Shown: in pieces, positions 17,985 through 27,600 of the stretch
Position numbering within the stretch: the first letter of the stretch is position 1
Layout of the letters: each line of letters opens with the position of its first letter
DNA from: an uncultured Francisellaceae bacterium
GTDB taxonomy: Bacteria; Pseudomonadota; Gammaproteobacteria; Francisellales; CACEW01
DNA: 51,193 bases
Assembly: GCA_905612315.1 (NCBI GenBank)
Contig: CAJQSL010000034.1
Coordinates: 1 to 51,193 of the forward strand
Direction: 5' to 3'
Program-made: the position numbers and the translations under genes
The notes under the pieces: model-generated
Databases searched by the model: none
Told to the model about the DNA's origin: nothing
Seen by the model: the letters and a program-made list of their open reading frames with translations, nothing else

Positions 17985-19463
17985 CTACTCCCAGGCAACA
18001 ACAGCACTTCCTCCAGGAAAGTTCTTTTTCTCAGCTTGAATAACATCCTTGCTATGAATAGATTTAATTAACTCTTTAACCCAAATTTTATTTTTATCTT
18101 TAGTCCTAACAACTATCACATTTGCATATGGGCTGTTTGCGCCCTCTTTTAAAACTGCATCTTTTAAACTTAAACCAACAGATTTTAAAAATGAGGTGTT
18201 AATTGCGACTAAATCCATATCATTTAACGCCCGAGGCAACATCGCAGCTTCTAATAATTTAAATCTAAGATGCTTAGGGTTATAAATAATATCACTTGGA
18301 GTAGCTAATAAACCGACCTTAGGTTTGATCTTAATTAAACCTGCCTGTTGCAATAATAAAAGCTCGCGCCCGCCATTACTTGGGTCACTTGCTATCCCAA
18401 CTAAAGCGCCGTTTGGTAGCTCAGATATGTTTTTAATATTCTTGATTTTTTTAGAATAAAAACCTATCGGATAATTAAAGGTTCTAGCAACTGCAGTTAT
18501 TTTATACCCATGTGCTTTAACATCAGCTTTTAAATATGGCACATGTTGGAAGATATTTGCATCAATATCGCCATCACTTAAGGCTCTATTTGGCAAAGTA
18601 TAATCATCAAAATCTATAAATTTAAGATCAAGAGCATAATTTTTTTTGGCATAAGCTTTTGCAGCTTTATAAGCATCTCCTTCAATACCTGCCATAACAC
18701 CTATTGTAATTACTTTGGAGTTATAAACTTTTGACTCATAAGATATCCCAAAATTAACTCCTAAACATAAAATAAATAAAACTAAGCTAGCCGAGCTAAT
18801 GATTGTAATTTTTGGTCTTTTGGAGATTTTATCCCCGAAGCTTTGAACTAATTGCACTAAAATCACTAAGATAATAACCGTGCTTAAAATTACACTAGGC
18901 TGAAAACGTAAATAACCTAAGTTATACGCAACCTCACCCAAACCACCCCCACCGATGGCACCTGCCATAGCAGAATAGCCAATTAAGCCAATGATAGTTA
19001 AAGTTGCACCTTGAACCAATTTTGGTAAAGCTTCTGGCAAATAAATTTTGAATATTAACTGCCAATTGCTAGCACCCATCGCATTGCCTACTTCAATCAA
19101 GCCCGGGCTAACGCCTAAAAAAGCACCTTCAGCGACTCTAGCATAAAAAGCTATAGACGCAATGCTCAAAGATACAATAGCCGCATTAGTGCCAATAGAA
19201 GTGCCAACTAACCAGCGCGTAAAAGGAATTATCGAAATTAATAAAATAATAAATGGAATTGATCTTACAATATTGACTATCAAACCTATTATAAAATTAA
19301 TAATAGGATTAAGGCCTTTAGATATTTTACCTTGTTTAGTAAATACAAAGACTAAACCTAAAATAGTCCCAAAAAATATAGCAATAAAGCTTGAGATATA
19401 CACCATATATACAGTTTGCCAGGTAGCTAAACCCAAACCAACATTAGATAAGTAACTAAACAT
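17985..19463 (-). CDS. metI-metQ: fused methionine ABC permease-binding protein (MetI-MetQ)
   Basis: This 492-aa protein fuses two subunits of the methionine importer. Residues 1-215 are MetI, with five to six membrane helices and the EAA-type loop (EVGNAMGASNWQLIFKIYLPE, about 124-144) that docks on MetN. A further helix (about 221-240) crosses the membrane. Residues 245-492 are a complete NlpA/MetQ-type binding protein, with the family features DFDDYTLPNRAL, ANIFQHVPYL and IASDPSNGGRELLLLQ. The binding protein is therefore tethered by a helix instead of a lipid anchor. ATG 19463 follows AGGAGG, and the gene overlaps metN by 8 bp. Methionine specificity rests on the MetN partner with its NIL domain. 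Confidence 0.92.
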   Translation of the reverse strand: MFSYLSNVGLGLATWQTVYMVYISSFIAIFFGTILGLVFVFTKQGKISKGLNPIINFIIGLIVNIVRSIPFIILLISIIPFTRWLVGTSIGTNAAIVSLSIASIAFYARVAEGAFLGVSPGLIEVGNAMGASNWQLIFKIYLPEALPKLVQGATLTIIGLIGYSAMAGAIGGGGLGEVAYNLGYLRFQPSVILSTVIILVILVQLVQSFGDKISKRPKITIISSASLVLFILCLGVNFGISYESKVYNSKVITIGVMAGIEGDAYKAAKAYAKKNYALDLKFIDFDDYTLPNRALSDGDIDANIFQHVPYLKADVKAHGYKITAVARTFNYPIGFYSKKIKNIKNISELPNGALVGIASDPSNGGRELLLLQQAGLIKIKPKVGLLATPSDIIYNPKHLRFKLLEAAMLPRALNDMDLVAINTSFLKSVGLSLKDAVLKEGANSPYANVIVVRTKDKNKIWVKELIKSIHSKDVIQAEKKNFPGGSAVVAWE

Positions 19464-20487
19464 AGCCCACCTCCTCAAACTTGATATTAAGTTTTTGTAA
19501 ATAGGTTTTAGCAGCTTTTATTTTATCAGGATCACCATCCCAGAGCCCTACGGTAAAACCAACACTCTGACCCCCGACTTGGCCTAAGTCAGCTTGTAAA
19601 ATATTAGTTTTAATCCCAAACTTTTCATATAAAATTGCAGCGACAGGAACTTGAGCGGACTCCCCCACAAAAATAGTTTTTATAATAAGCTTAGAATCTA
19701 ATTTAGGATCTTTATGCAATTTTTTAGCCAAACCAGCTGGAAGATGCAACGCAAATAACTCCTCTGATAACCTAATAGCTGCCTCTGATTTAGGATTAGT
19801 AAAAATATCTATCACCGAACCAATCTCAACTAACTTACCAGCATCTAAAACCCCAACTCGATGACACACCTGCTTAACTACTTCCATTTGATGCGTAATT
19901 AAAACAATGCTCACATTAAATTTACTATTAGCTCTTTTTAACAACTGCAAAATTTCTGTAGTTGTCTGTGGATCTAAAGCTGATGTGGCTTCATCACATA
20001 ATAAAACTTCTGGGTCTAAAGCCAAGGCTCTAGCTATAGCAACTCGCTGTTTTTGCCCTCCACTTAAACTATCAGAATATTGATCTTTAAAATCTTCTAA
20101 ACCTACAAAGCCTAATAGCTCCATGGTTTTTTTGCGTATTTTAGCTTTATTTATGCCTGCTATCTCTTGCGGCAGCGCTATATTCTCAAAAACATTACGC
20201 GACTCTAATAAATTAAAATGCTGAAAAATCATCCCTATTTTCTGGCGAGTCTTACGCAACCTCTTTGCACTTAAACTTGCAAGATCTTTATCTTTAAATA
20301 AAACTTTACCTGAAGTTGGCAGCTCAAGTGCATTTAAACATCGTAATAAAGTGCTTTTTCCGGCGCCACTTTTACCGATTAAACCTAATATTTCCCCAGG
20401 TTTTAGGGTTAGATTAATATCAGATAAAGAAAAATCTAAAGAATTATATGACTTTGTTAAATTTTCTAATTTTAATACTGAACTCAT
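19456..20487 (-). CDS. metN: methionine import ATP-binding protein
   Basis: A 343-aa ABC ATPase powering methionine uptake. It has Walker A GKSGAGKST, Q-loop IFQHFNLL, signature LSGGQKQR, Walker B VLLCDEATSALD and H-loop LITHQM. The C-terminal NIL domain (about 265-343, TIFVGESAQVPVAAILY...QSVGFTVGLWDG) binds methionine and allows transinhibition in E. coli MetN. It is the first gene of a two-gene operon with the fused metI-metQ. An AGG lies 9 bases before the ATG. It is divergent from the ABC exporter operon across a 107-bp gap. No S-box or MetJ-box was evident to me there. Confidence 0.96.
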   Translation of the reverse strand: MSSVLKLENLTKSYNSLDFSLSDINLTLKPGEILGLIGKSGAGKSTLLRCLNALELPTSGKVLFKDKDLASLSAKRLRKTRQKIGMIFQHFNLLESRNVFENIALPQEIAGINKAKIRKKTMELLGFVGLEDFKDQYSDSLSGGQKQRVAIARALALDPEVLLCDEATSALDPQTTTEILQLLKRANSKFNVSIVLITHQMEVVKQVCHRVGVLDAGKLVEIGSVIDIFTNPKSEAAIRLSEELFALHLPAGLAKKLHKDPKLDSKLIIKTIFVGESAQVPVAAILYEKFGIKTNILQADLGQVGGQSVGFTVGLWDGDPDKIKAAKTYLQKLNIKFEEVGYV

Positions 20488-20554
20488 TTATATTTACCTA
20501 ATTTAAACATAATTCGCTAAACCAAATTTGAATTACTTAAGTTTTTATGGTAAA

Positions 20555-20582
20555 TTGTCACACCAAATAAGTCAAATATAAA
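20555..20582 (+). promoter_or_regulatory. candidate sigma70 promoter of the ABC exporter operon
   Basis: TTGTCA (20555-20560) and TATAAA (20577-20582) are separated by 16 bp, each one mismatch from consensus. Transcription would begin only about 5-7 bases before the ATG at 20595, giving a very short leader. Confidence 0.5.
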
Positions 20583-20594
20583 TGAGATTATAAC

Positions 20595-21311
20595 ATGATA
20601 AAAATTAATGAACTACACAAAGAATATAAAGATTTCAAGGCATTAGATTATGTAAGCCTTGACATAGGAAAAGGAAAAGTCGTAGGTTTATTAGGCCGAA
20701 ATGGCGCTGGTAAAACTACTCTTTTACGCTCAATAATGGGTTTAAATAATTATGAAGGCTCAATTGATATCATGGGCTTAAACCCTAAATCACAACGCGC
20801 AAAACTTATGGAAAAGATGACCTTCATCTCAGATGTGGCTATATTACCCAAATGGATGAGCGTTGATCAAGCAATTGAATTTGTTGCCGGCGTACACCCA
20901 AAATTTAATAAAGAAATAGCGCTAGATTTTTTAAAGAAAACTGACATCCCTCAAAACAAAAAAATTAAAGCATTATCAAAAGGTATGGTAACTCAACTGC
21001 ATTTAGCTTTAATTACTGCGATTGATGTACCACTTTTAATTTTAGATGAGCCGACCTTAGGGCTTGATATTTTAACTCAAAAGGTTTTTATGAAGCACCT
21101 AACAGATAATTTCTTTTGTAAAGATAAAACAATTATTATTACTACCCATCAAGTACAAGAAGTTAGTGAAATCTTAACAGATTTAATAATAATTGAGAAA
21201 GGACAGATTAAACTTGATAAAAGCATTGCAGATATTAAGAAGAACAAAGCCACCAGCAAACTATCTTTAAGTGATCTGTTTGTACAAATTGTAACTGGAG
21301 ATGAAAAATGA
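20595..21311 (+). CDS. ABC transporter ATP-binding protein
   Basis: A 238-aa ABC ATPase of the type paired with small exporter permeases (YtrB/BcrA-like). It has Walker A GRNGAGKTT, Walker B LLILDEPTLGLD and H-loop ITTHQVQEV. The signature is LSKGMVTQ instead of LSGGQ, a variant common in this subgroup. It overlaps the downstream permease gene by 4 bp (ATGA), so the two proteins form one transporter. The substrate is unknown. Antimicrobial or lipid export would be typical but is not shown by the sequence. No GntR-type regulator gene, which often precedes such operons, is present. Confidence 0.9.
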   Translation: MIKINELHKEYKDFKALDYVSLDIGKGKVVGLLGRNGAGKTTLLRSIMGLNNYEGSIDIMGLNPKSQRAKLMEKMTFISDVAILPKWMSVDQAIEFVAGVHPKFNKEIALDFLKKTDIPQNKKIKALSKGMVTQLHLALITAIDVPLLILDEPTLGLDILTQKVFMKHLTDNFFCKDKTIIITTHQVQEVSEILTDLIIIEKGQIKLDKSIADIKKNKATSKLSLSDLFVQIVTGDEK

Positions 21312-22168
21312 ACAAATTATACACCTTAGTCAAAAGAGAATGCTGGGAACATAAATGGAGATTGTTTCTGCTTCCGATTTATACCGCTCTTATCTTTTTA
21401 GTTTTATTTTATTTAGATGTCGCCTTCAACTGGCATAATTTAAATGAATTTAAAATGACTGCAACTAAAAGCGGTGTCGACATAACAACTGCAGGGCTCC
21501 ACCCTTTAGGCATAGTAATTCTAACTCAATTTGCAGCAATTCCCCTGGTATTGCTGGGATTATATTTGTTTGTGAACTATATTTTTTATCCTCTTCAAAC
21601 ACTATTTCAAGATAGAAAAGATGGAAGCATAGCATTTTTCAGATCTATGCCTTACTCAGAAGGTATGGAGCTTGCATCAAAACTTATAACTATTTTGCTA
21701 GTAGCTCCAATATTTTACTGGGCGGTTGGGACGGTTATGTGGCACTTAACTATGCCGACTTTGAATCATTTTATTCCTAAAGATTTCGACCAGAGCAACT
21801 TCACTATTGCATCATCTATTGTTAATAAGTCGTTCGCTAAAATGTTTTTACTTGAGTTTTGGTTTTTGCCATATATAGCATATTTATTTGTATGCTCAGC
21901 TTTTGCTAAAAGATCGCCTTTTTTCTTAGCAGTTACACCTTTATTTGTAATCGTAGCTGTTGAGAGGATTATATTTGGCACCCACCATATCTTTCATTGG
22001 CTAAACACACCAATTAAATATTATTATGAGGCTATCAAAACTGATAATAGCGCGTCATCTTGGGGTATATCGCTTCATAATCCAGCATTTTGGTACGGAA
22101 TTTTAATTGCCGTAGTTCTTTTTGCAGGAGCAGCAGTGTTGCGTAAGCGTAATGCTTCTAATATCTAA
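21308..22168 (+). CDS. ABC transporter permease
   Basis: This 286-aa integral membrane protein has about six hydrophobic segments, for example RLFLLPIYTALIFLVLFYLD at the N-terminus, and a final helix GILIAVVLFAGAAVL followed by RKRN. GGAG lies upstream of its ATG within the end of the ATPase gene. It has no conserved domain I can name beyond the ABC-2-like style. Partnership with the preceding ATPase follows from the 4-bp overlap. It converges on the ankyrin gene 14 bp away. Confidence 0.82.
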   Translation: MNKLYTLVKRECWEHKWRLFLLPIYTALIFLVLFYLDVAFNWHNLNEFKMTATKSGVDITTAGLHPLGIVILTQFAAIPLVLLGLYLFVNYIFYPLQTLFQDRKDGSIAFFRSMPYSEGMELASKLITILLVAPIFYWAVGTVMWHLTMPTLNHFIPKDFDQSNFTIASSIVNKSFAKMFLLEFWFLPYIAYLFVCSAFAKRSPFFLAVTPLFVIVAVERIIFGTHHIFHWLNTPIKYYYEAIKTDNSASSWGISLHNPAFWYGILIAVVLFAGAAVLRKRNASNI

Positions 22169-22178
22169 AAATTAAAAT

Positions 22179-22215
22179 CCTACTAGGTCATATTAAGCAC
22201 TGGAAACCTAGTAGG
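22179..22215 (-). terminator. hairpin overlapping the ankyrin gene stop
   Basis: A perfect 10-bp stem (cctactaggt/acctagtagg, 22179-22188 with 22206-22215) with a 17-nt loop is followed on the minus strand by attttaattttt. The stop codon (22183-22185) lies inside the stem. It would terminate the ankyrin gene and could also act on the convergent permease transcript. Confidence 0.7.
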
Positions 22216-23766
22216 GCTTAATCGATCCTGGCCTTGCCCTGATGCCACAGAGCTTCTACCAAACTCCATTAACAATGCAACAGCTTCATGATACCCAGCT
22301 CTTGATGCAATTTCTAAAGGAGTTTCTCCTTTTATAGATTTTACATCTACTGGATAATCAGTTTTGCGCATCATAAATAAAATGGTTTTGTTATCTCCAT
22401 AAAGAGCTGCGATATGTAAGATAGAGAGTCCTGCCCCGCGCATAATACCGTTAGAGTCACTATTAGCTTTGATTTTAGCTAAAATGGCACATGCCAAGTC
22501 CTCATTAAGTGCATCTACTGCCATGGCAAGAGCGTGCTTGCCATCTTTATTACAAATGCTCAAATTAACATCTCCACAAGATAAGAGTAGCTCAACTATA
22601 GCTATATCCTCTTTTAAAATAGCCAACATTAATGGAGTAAGCCCTATTGCATCCTGAAGATTAACACTTGCTCCATGCCTTAAATACAACTGAGCATTTT
22701 TATAATCACCATTTTCAATTGCGAAAAACAAAGCACTTCGCTTTAAACTTCCTATAGATTGATTAACGTCTATTGGTAAATTTTTTAGTAATAATGGAAT
22801 GCACTTATCTTGATGATTCATCGCGCAATACATAAAACATTTTTGCAAGCGCTGTGAATCTGATCTTAAACTCTCTATATAATTTGGCAAGATCCTCTCT
22901 AATACTCGCACATGCTCCCCCAGAGCATAATCGAATAAAGTTTTCTCAAATCGATCTTTATGCGCATAAGCTATGGGCAAAGATTTATCAAACCAAAACT
23001 GAAACATCACACTTGCAAGCTTATGCGGCTGATACATTAATACCAACATCAAAACACTTTGCTTATGCCTGGTAAGAACCGCTGGATTAGCTCGTTGATC
23101 TAATAACAAATTATAAGCTTGCAACTTGCCATGTTTAGCTGCTATATGCAGCGGTGTCTCAGAAGTTTTATCCAACTTGGCATCTATTAATTCATGATCA
23201 ATACTTAACAAATATTTAACTAATGAACAAAGATCATTGGCTGTAGCCCAATGAATCAAGTGCCCCTTGACCTTATTTATCCTTATCGGGAAGCTCCTAA
23301 TTTTAGGCAACCTTTTTAAAAAAGCGATGATAAGTTTCTCATCTTTTTTCTCAAGAGCAGATATAAATAACTTATTAACTATTTTTTTATCCGTAATCTC
23401 TTTTAGCTCAAAAGCGCCAATTATCTGATTCTTGAAATCACTCTCTAAAATTTTAGTATTTTTTTTCCTTATTTTCTCAAAATTTCTATCAAATAAATCA
23501 CTATAAAATCTATCAGATTCTAATAAAAACTTCGGATTAAACTCAATTAGCTCATGTAAAACAAATGAGCCTGATTTTAAAGCCATATCAAACAGGCTAT
23601 CTCCAGAGACTTTGGTGTTTATATCAAACTCGTCATAGATATCAAAAAGATTATCAAATAATGCGCGTCTCAAAGCTTCTTTTAATAAACTTTTAACTTG
23701 TGATGGTTCTGCCTTTGCTATTTTTATAAAAGAAAACAAATGCTGAAATAATACTGACTTTGGCAT
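22183..23766 (-). CDS. ankyrin-repeat protein
   Basis: This 527-aa protein has ankyrin repeats in at least two blocks: about 166-230 (ETPLHIAAKHGKLQAYNLLL) and about 343-505 (RSALFFAIENGDYKNAQLYL, LTPLMLAILKEDIAIVELLL, LSILHIAALYGDNKTILFMM, ETPLEIASRAGYHEAVALLM). The N-terminal 160 residues are helical, with weaker repeat-like units. Ankyrin repeats mediate protein-protein contacts and are frequent in effectors of intracellular bacteria. There is no signal peptide or catalytic domain. The start is ATG after AGG. The final 25 residues are polar (SSVASGQGQDRLSPTRFP). The partner is unknown, and effector status is an inference from the neighbourhood. Confidence 0.88.
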   Translation of the reverse strand: MPKSVLFQHLFSFIKIAKAEPSQVKSLLKEALRRALFDNLFDIYDEFDINTKVSGDSLFDMALKSGSFVLHELIEFNPKFLLESDRFYSDLFDRNFEKIRKKNTKILESDFKNQIIGAFELKEITDKKIVNKLFISALEKKDEKLIIAFLKRLPKIRSFPIRINKVKGHLIHWATANDLCSLVKYLLSIDHELIDAKLDKTSETPLHIAAKHGKLQAYNLLLDQRANPAVLTRHKQSVLMLVLMYQPHKLASVMFQFWFDKSLPIAYAHKDRFEKTLFDYALGEHVRVLERILPNYIESLRSDSQRLQKCFMYCAMNHQDKCIPLLLKNLPIDVNQSIGSLKRSALFFAIENGDYKNAQLYLRHGASVNLQDAIGLTPLMLAILKEDIAIVELLLSCGDVNLSICNKDGKHALAMAVDALNEDLACAILAKIKANSDSNGIMRGAGLSILHIAALYGDNKTILFMMRKTDYPVDVKSIKGETPLEIASRAGYHEAVALLMEFGRSSVASGQGQDRLSPTRFPVLNMT

Positions 23767-23908
23767 AATAAACCTAATTTTTTTATTTGTTATCTAAATA
23801 TAAATAAAGAAGTTATATTTAAATGTCCAGTATTAAATGAAACCTTGCCAAGCTATAATAATATTTTAATAATCTATCTAAAAAAACTTAAAAAAAACTT
23901 AAAAAATT

Positions 23909-26900
23909 ATGTCTAACTTATCCCATAAAACAAATAAAACAAATAAAACAGGTGTGCTTAGCGATGCTCTAGCTAGAGAAAAAGCCTTAAATCCAGCAAA
24001 ATCATTTATTATTCAAGCCCCAGCTGGGTCTGGAAAGACTCAACTTCTAACTTTACGAATTTTAAATTTATTAGCTCATGCGGTTACTCAACCAGAACAA
24101 ATCCTAGCAATAACTTTTACTAATAAAGCTGCAAAAGAAATGCAAGCTCGGATAAAATCAGCTTTGTTACTTGCCGATAAGAAAGAATCTGAAATAACAG
24201 ACCCACTTAAAAAGCAAATGTGGGATTTGGCTAATTTAGTTAGAAAAAAAGATCTAGCTTATGAATGGAATCTTACTACGGCGATAAACCGCCTGAACAT
24301 AATGACCATAGATTCATTTTGTGCAAAGTTAATAAGCATGTCCCCGCAATTATCTGGTATTGGTGGAGAAGCGCAAATATCCCAAAACCCCCAAGAATTA
24401 TACGAAAAAGCTGCCCTGGCTCTTGTTAAAGATAAAAACAGCCCCTTATGGCAAGATGCCCTACCTTGTATTCTTAAGCCTCTAGAAAATAATATGGAGC
24501 GCTTTATTAGATTATGCTGTGATCTCTTAGCTAAAAGAGAACAGTGGCTGCCGATAATATCCGCTATTAAAGATGTTAATACAAATTTTCTTGAAGAAGT
24601 TTTATTAAATTCTCTAAATATTTTACATGAGCAATCTTTAGAAAAATTAGAATTATCTTTAAATAAGATTAGCTCTGAGCAAAAAGCAGTTTTTTATAGA
24701 ATATCTGATTTTATGATAAAGCAGGATTTGGATGATCTATCTGCCTGGCAAAAGCTAGCAGATAAACTTTTAACTAAAGATAATAACTGGCGCTCAAGGC
24801 TAACCTATAAAGAAGGCTTCCCGCCAAAAACTAAATTCAAAGAACTGGGAATAGATGAAGCCCAAGGCAAATATATATTAGAAATCAAACAAATAGCTTT
24901 AGATTTTTTAAATAATTTAGATAAAACTTGCTGGGAGCAAATTAAAAACATATTAGAATATATAAAACTAATCCCCGATCACACTACTGATCAAATAGAT
25001 TTATCCGCAATTCAAGCCTTAACAAAAATACTACCAACTCTTGCAGCCCACTTTAGAATTGTATGTTCAAAGTCTCAACAAGTTGATTTTAATGAAGTTT
25101 CTATAGGTGCGCTAAATTCTTTAGGCTCAGAACAAAACCCAACTTATTTGAATTTAATATTAGATTACCAAATAAAGCATTTATTAGTCGATGAGTTTCA
25201 GGATACATCGTTACTACAATATTCTTTAATAAAAAGTTTAATATCCGGCTGGGAGCCAGATGATGGCAAAACAGTATTCTTTGTTGGTGATCCAATGCAG
25301 TCTATTTATAGATTTAGGCAAGCTGATGTAAGCTTGTTTATGCAAGTTAAAAAAGCTGGCTTAGGGGAGAAAAAGTGTGAGTTTTTATCTCTTACATCCA
25401 ATTTTAGAACAGAAACCAGCCTTATAAATTTTATTAATAATGCTTGTGAGAGCTTCTTTCCAAAAGAATCTATTCCAGAGCTTGGCGCGGTTAATTACGC
25501 AAAAGCTGATCCTGTTATAACCGATACGCAAAACCAGCATGTTTTTATGCATAAATGTGAATTAGATTCTAAAAACTCAGGAAATATTAGTTTAAAACAA
25601 ACAAATAAAATAATTAGTCATATTAAAATTATTAATAAAACTCATAAATCTAATAAAATTGCTATTTTGGTTAGATCAAGAGCTCACCTTAGCGATATAA
25701 TTCCTGCTCTAATTACAAATAATATCCCATTTAATGCTATTGAAATTGAATCTTTATATAAAAACCAGCTGGTTCTAGATTATTTATCCCTTGCACTTGC
25801 GATAAGTCAATGCGCTGATAAAGCCTCATGGTACGCCCTGCTTCGTAGCCCTTTGATTGGCTTAACTAAGAATGATTTAGAGAAGATCGCAGATTTTATA
25901 AAAGATAATAATCAAATTACTATTTTTGAGGCCATCAAATCAGATATCTTATTAAGTTCTTTATCTTATTTATCAAAAACTAATATAAAAAATGCGCTGC
26001 CAATATTACAAAGTGCCATAAATACAAGAAGGCGCGATAAAATAACAAAAATCATATATAAAACCTGGGTGAAACTTAATGGGCCTGTTTTATATGATAA
26101 CTCTCAAGATGAAACAAATATCAATCTTATTAATAACTTACTTGAGATAACATCAAGTTCGGCTAATAATCTAAATCAAATTATTAATCATCAATATATA
26201 GAAGATAAACTTAAAACTCTATTTTCAAGCTCAACTGACTCAAAAGCGAAATTAGAGCTTATGACTATTCATAAATCTAAGGGTCTAGAGTTTGACCATG
26301 TATTTATCCCAGCCCTTGATAAACGCACAATGTCCGACAAATCCTCTCTTATTTTATGGCAAAGCAATCCAAGCTTTGATGAGCCTTATCTTCTAATTGC
26401 ACCTTTTAAAAGCCAAGATAAGCTTCTTAATAAGCTATATTTATATTTAAGATTTATAGAATCTCAAAAAGCTAGTTTTGAGTCTCAAAGGTTATTATAT
26501 GTAGCACTAACTCGAGCTAAAAAGAGTTTATATTTGTTTTATGATGAAATTAATCCTGAAGATAAAAGCCAAAATATTTCTAAAAATAAAGTGCTAAATA
26601 AACAAAATATGGGAAAAAGCTTTTTAGATTTGTTAGCCCAAAGTGTTAATAATAAATATAATTCAGGTTTTGACTCAAATTTGGATTTGGATTTGGGTTC
26701 GGGTTTAGATCTAGATAATCAGATTTATAACAAAGATAATTCAAATAATTTTATTAATAATAAACACTCTAACCAAATTAAATATATATCACATGATAAT
26801 CTTGAGATACTCACTAAAGAATCAAAATATTTTAGGCAAGTAAAATCTAATAAAAACAAATCCTTACAAGCTGGCTTTGATTTTATAGAACAAAATAATG

Positions 26901-27541
26901 ATTTTTTAGATGCGAGAATATCTGATAAACCTAGCCAATCAGAAAACCCATCTAATAACATAGAAAAGCCATCCCTAAATCACCCAGATAAGATTAACCA
27001 AATTGAATATTCTCTTCAAGAAGCTGGTAAAACATTGCATTTTTGTATAGAACAATTATCTATACATGATATAAGCAAGTGGCCTGAATTAATCCCAAAT
27101 TTAAACTCTCAAATTAGATTTAAATTATCTCAAGCTGGCTTATCAACTGATGATATAAATAAAAGTTTTAATAAAATAACCCAAGCACTTAAAAATATGT
27201 GTGAGTGTGAGCATGCAAAGTGGATATTAAATAAAGATCATATTAAAAGAGAGCATGAGTTTAGCTTGTATATTTATAATAATAAAAATAAAAAGCTAGA
27301 AAAAAGAACTATAGATTGCTGGTTTATAGATAAGAACAATGATATCTATATTATTGATTTTAAACTTAATGATGCTGAGGATATAAACTCTCAGCTTAAG
27401 ATATATTCACAACAATTAAGTAATTATAGAAACAAACTAGCCGGATATTTAGATTCAAAAGATAATCAAGATCTGGCTAAAGTTAAACCTATAAAAACCG
27501 GCTTATATTTTCCGTTAGTTAAAAAGATTATTTTTACTTAA
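23909..27541 (+). CDS. addA: AddA-like UvrD-family helicase-nuclease
   Basis: This 1210-aa protein is an AddA-like recombination helicase-nuclease. Helicase motifs in order: I QAPAGSGKTQLL, Ia ITFTNKAAKEM, then TIDSFCAKLI, II LLVDEFQDTS, III VFFVGDPMQSIYRFRQAD, IV LTSNFRTE, V TIHKSKGLEFDHVF, VI RLLYVALTRAKKSLYL. The C-terminal nuclease has AGKTLHFCIEQL and the catalytic DxK in YIIDFKLND. Between the halves is a low-complexity stretch (about 925-960) rich in Asp, Leu and Asn from hexanucleotide repeats. With the AddB-like protein it should resect double-strand breaks. No good Shine-Dalgarno precedes the ATG, and the N-terminus repeats KTNKTNKT. RecBCD genes are not in this window. Confidence 0.88.
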   Translation: MSNLSHKTNKTNKTGVLSDALAREKALNPAKSFIIQAPAGSGKTQLLTLRILNLLAHAVTQPEQILAITFTNKAAKEMQARIKSALLLADKKESEITDPLKKQMWDLANLVRKKDLAYEWNLTTAINRLNIMTIDSFCAKLISMSPQLSGIGGEAQISQNPQELYEKAALALVKDKNSPLWQDALPCILKPLENNMERFIRLCCDLLAKREQWLPIISAIKDVNTNFLEEVLLNSLNILHEQSLEKLELSLNKISSEQKAVFYRISDFMIKQDLDDLSAWQKLADKLLTKDNNWRSRLTYKEGFPPKTKFKELGIDEAQGKYILEIKQIALDFLNNLDKTCWEQIKNILEYIKLIPDHTTDQIDLSAIQALTKILPTLAAHFRIVCSKSQQVDFNEVSIGALNSLGSEQNPTYLNLILDYQIKHLLVDEFQDTSLLQYSLIKSLISGWEPDDGKTVFFVGDPMQSIYRFRQADVSLFMQVKKAGLGEKKCEFLSLTSNFRTETSLINFINNACESFFPKESIPELGAVNYAKADPVITDTQNQHVFMHKCELDSKNSGNISLKQTNKIISHIKIINKTHKSNKIAILVRSRAHLSDIIPALITNNIPFNAIEIESLYKNQLVLDYLSLALAISQCADKASWYALLRSPLIGLTKNDLEKIADFIKDNNQITIFEAIKSDILLSSLSYLSKTNIKNALPILQSAINTRRRDKITKIIYKTWVKLNGPVLYDNSQDETNINLINNLLEITSSSANNLNQIINHQYIEDKLKTLFSSSTDSKAKLELMTIHKSKGLEFDHVFIPALDKRTMSDKSSLILWQSNPSFDEPYLLIAPFKSQDKLLNKLYLYLRFIESQKASFESQRLLYVALTRAKKSLYLFYDEINPEDKSQNISKNKVLNKQNMGKSFLDLLAQSVNNKYNSGFDSNLDLDLGSGLDLDNQIYNKDNSNNFINNKHSNQIKYISHDNLEILTKESKYFRQVKSNKNKSLQAGFDFIEQNNDFLDARISDKPSQSENPSNNIEKPSLNHPDKINQIEYSLQEAGKTLHFCIEQLSIHDISKWPELIPNLNSQIRFKLSQAGLSTDDINKSFNKITQALKNMCECEHAKWILNKDHIKREHEFSLYIYNNKNKKLEKRTIDCWFIDKNNDIYIIDFKLNDAEDINSQLKIYSQQLSNYRNKLAGYLDSKDNQDLAKVKPIKTGLYFPLVKKIIFT

Positions 27542-27550
27542 TCACCTCAT

Positions 27551-27582
27551 CAGCAGTTGTGTGGGGGATTGCCGCGATCGTG
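27551..27582. repeat. dispersed repeat, partial copy D
   Basis: The short segment cagcagttgtgtgggggatt followed by gccgcgatcg matches the left end of the 17801-17822 repeat. It lies between the convergent ends of the AddA-like gene and anmK. Confidence 0.55.
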
Positions 27583-27600
27583 GTAATACCCACCTAAAAC

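Noticed and set aside
17771..18043. 90-aa plus-strand open frame
   Set aside because: It is made largely of the dispersed repeat and the antisense of metI-metQ, with no Shine-Dalgarno and no coding character.
22183..23766. Ankyrin gene as a fragment of a larger split gene
   Set aside because: It has a proper start after AGG, a continuous frame and a terminator overlapping its stop, so it looks complete.
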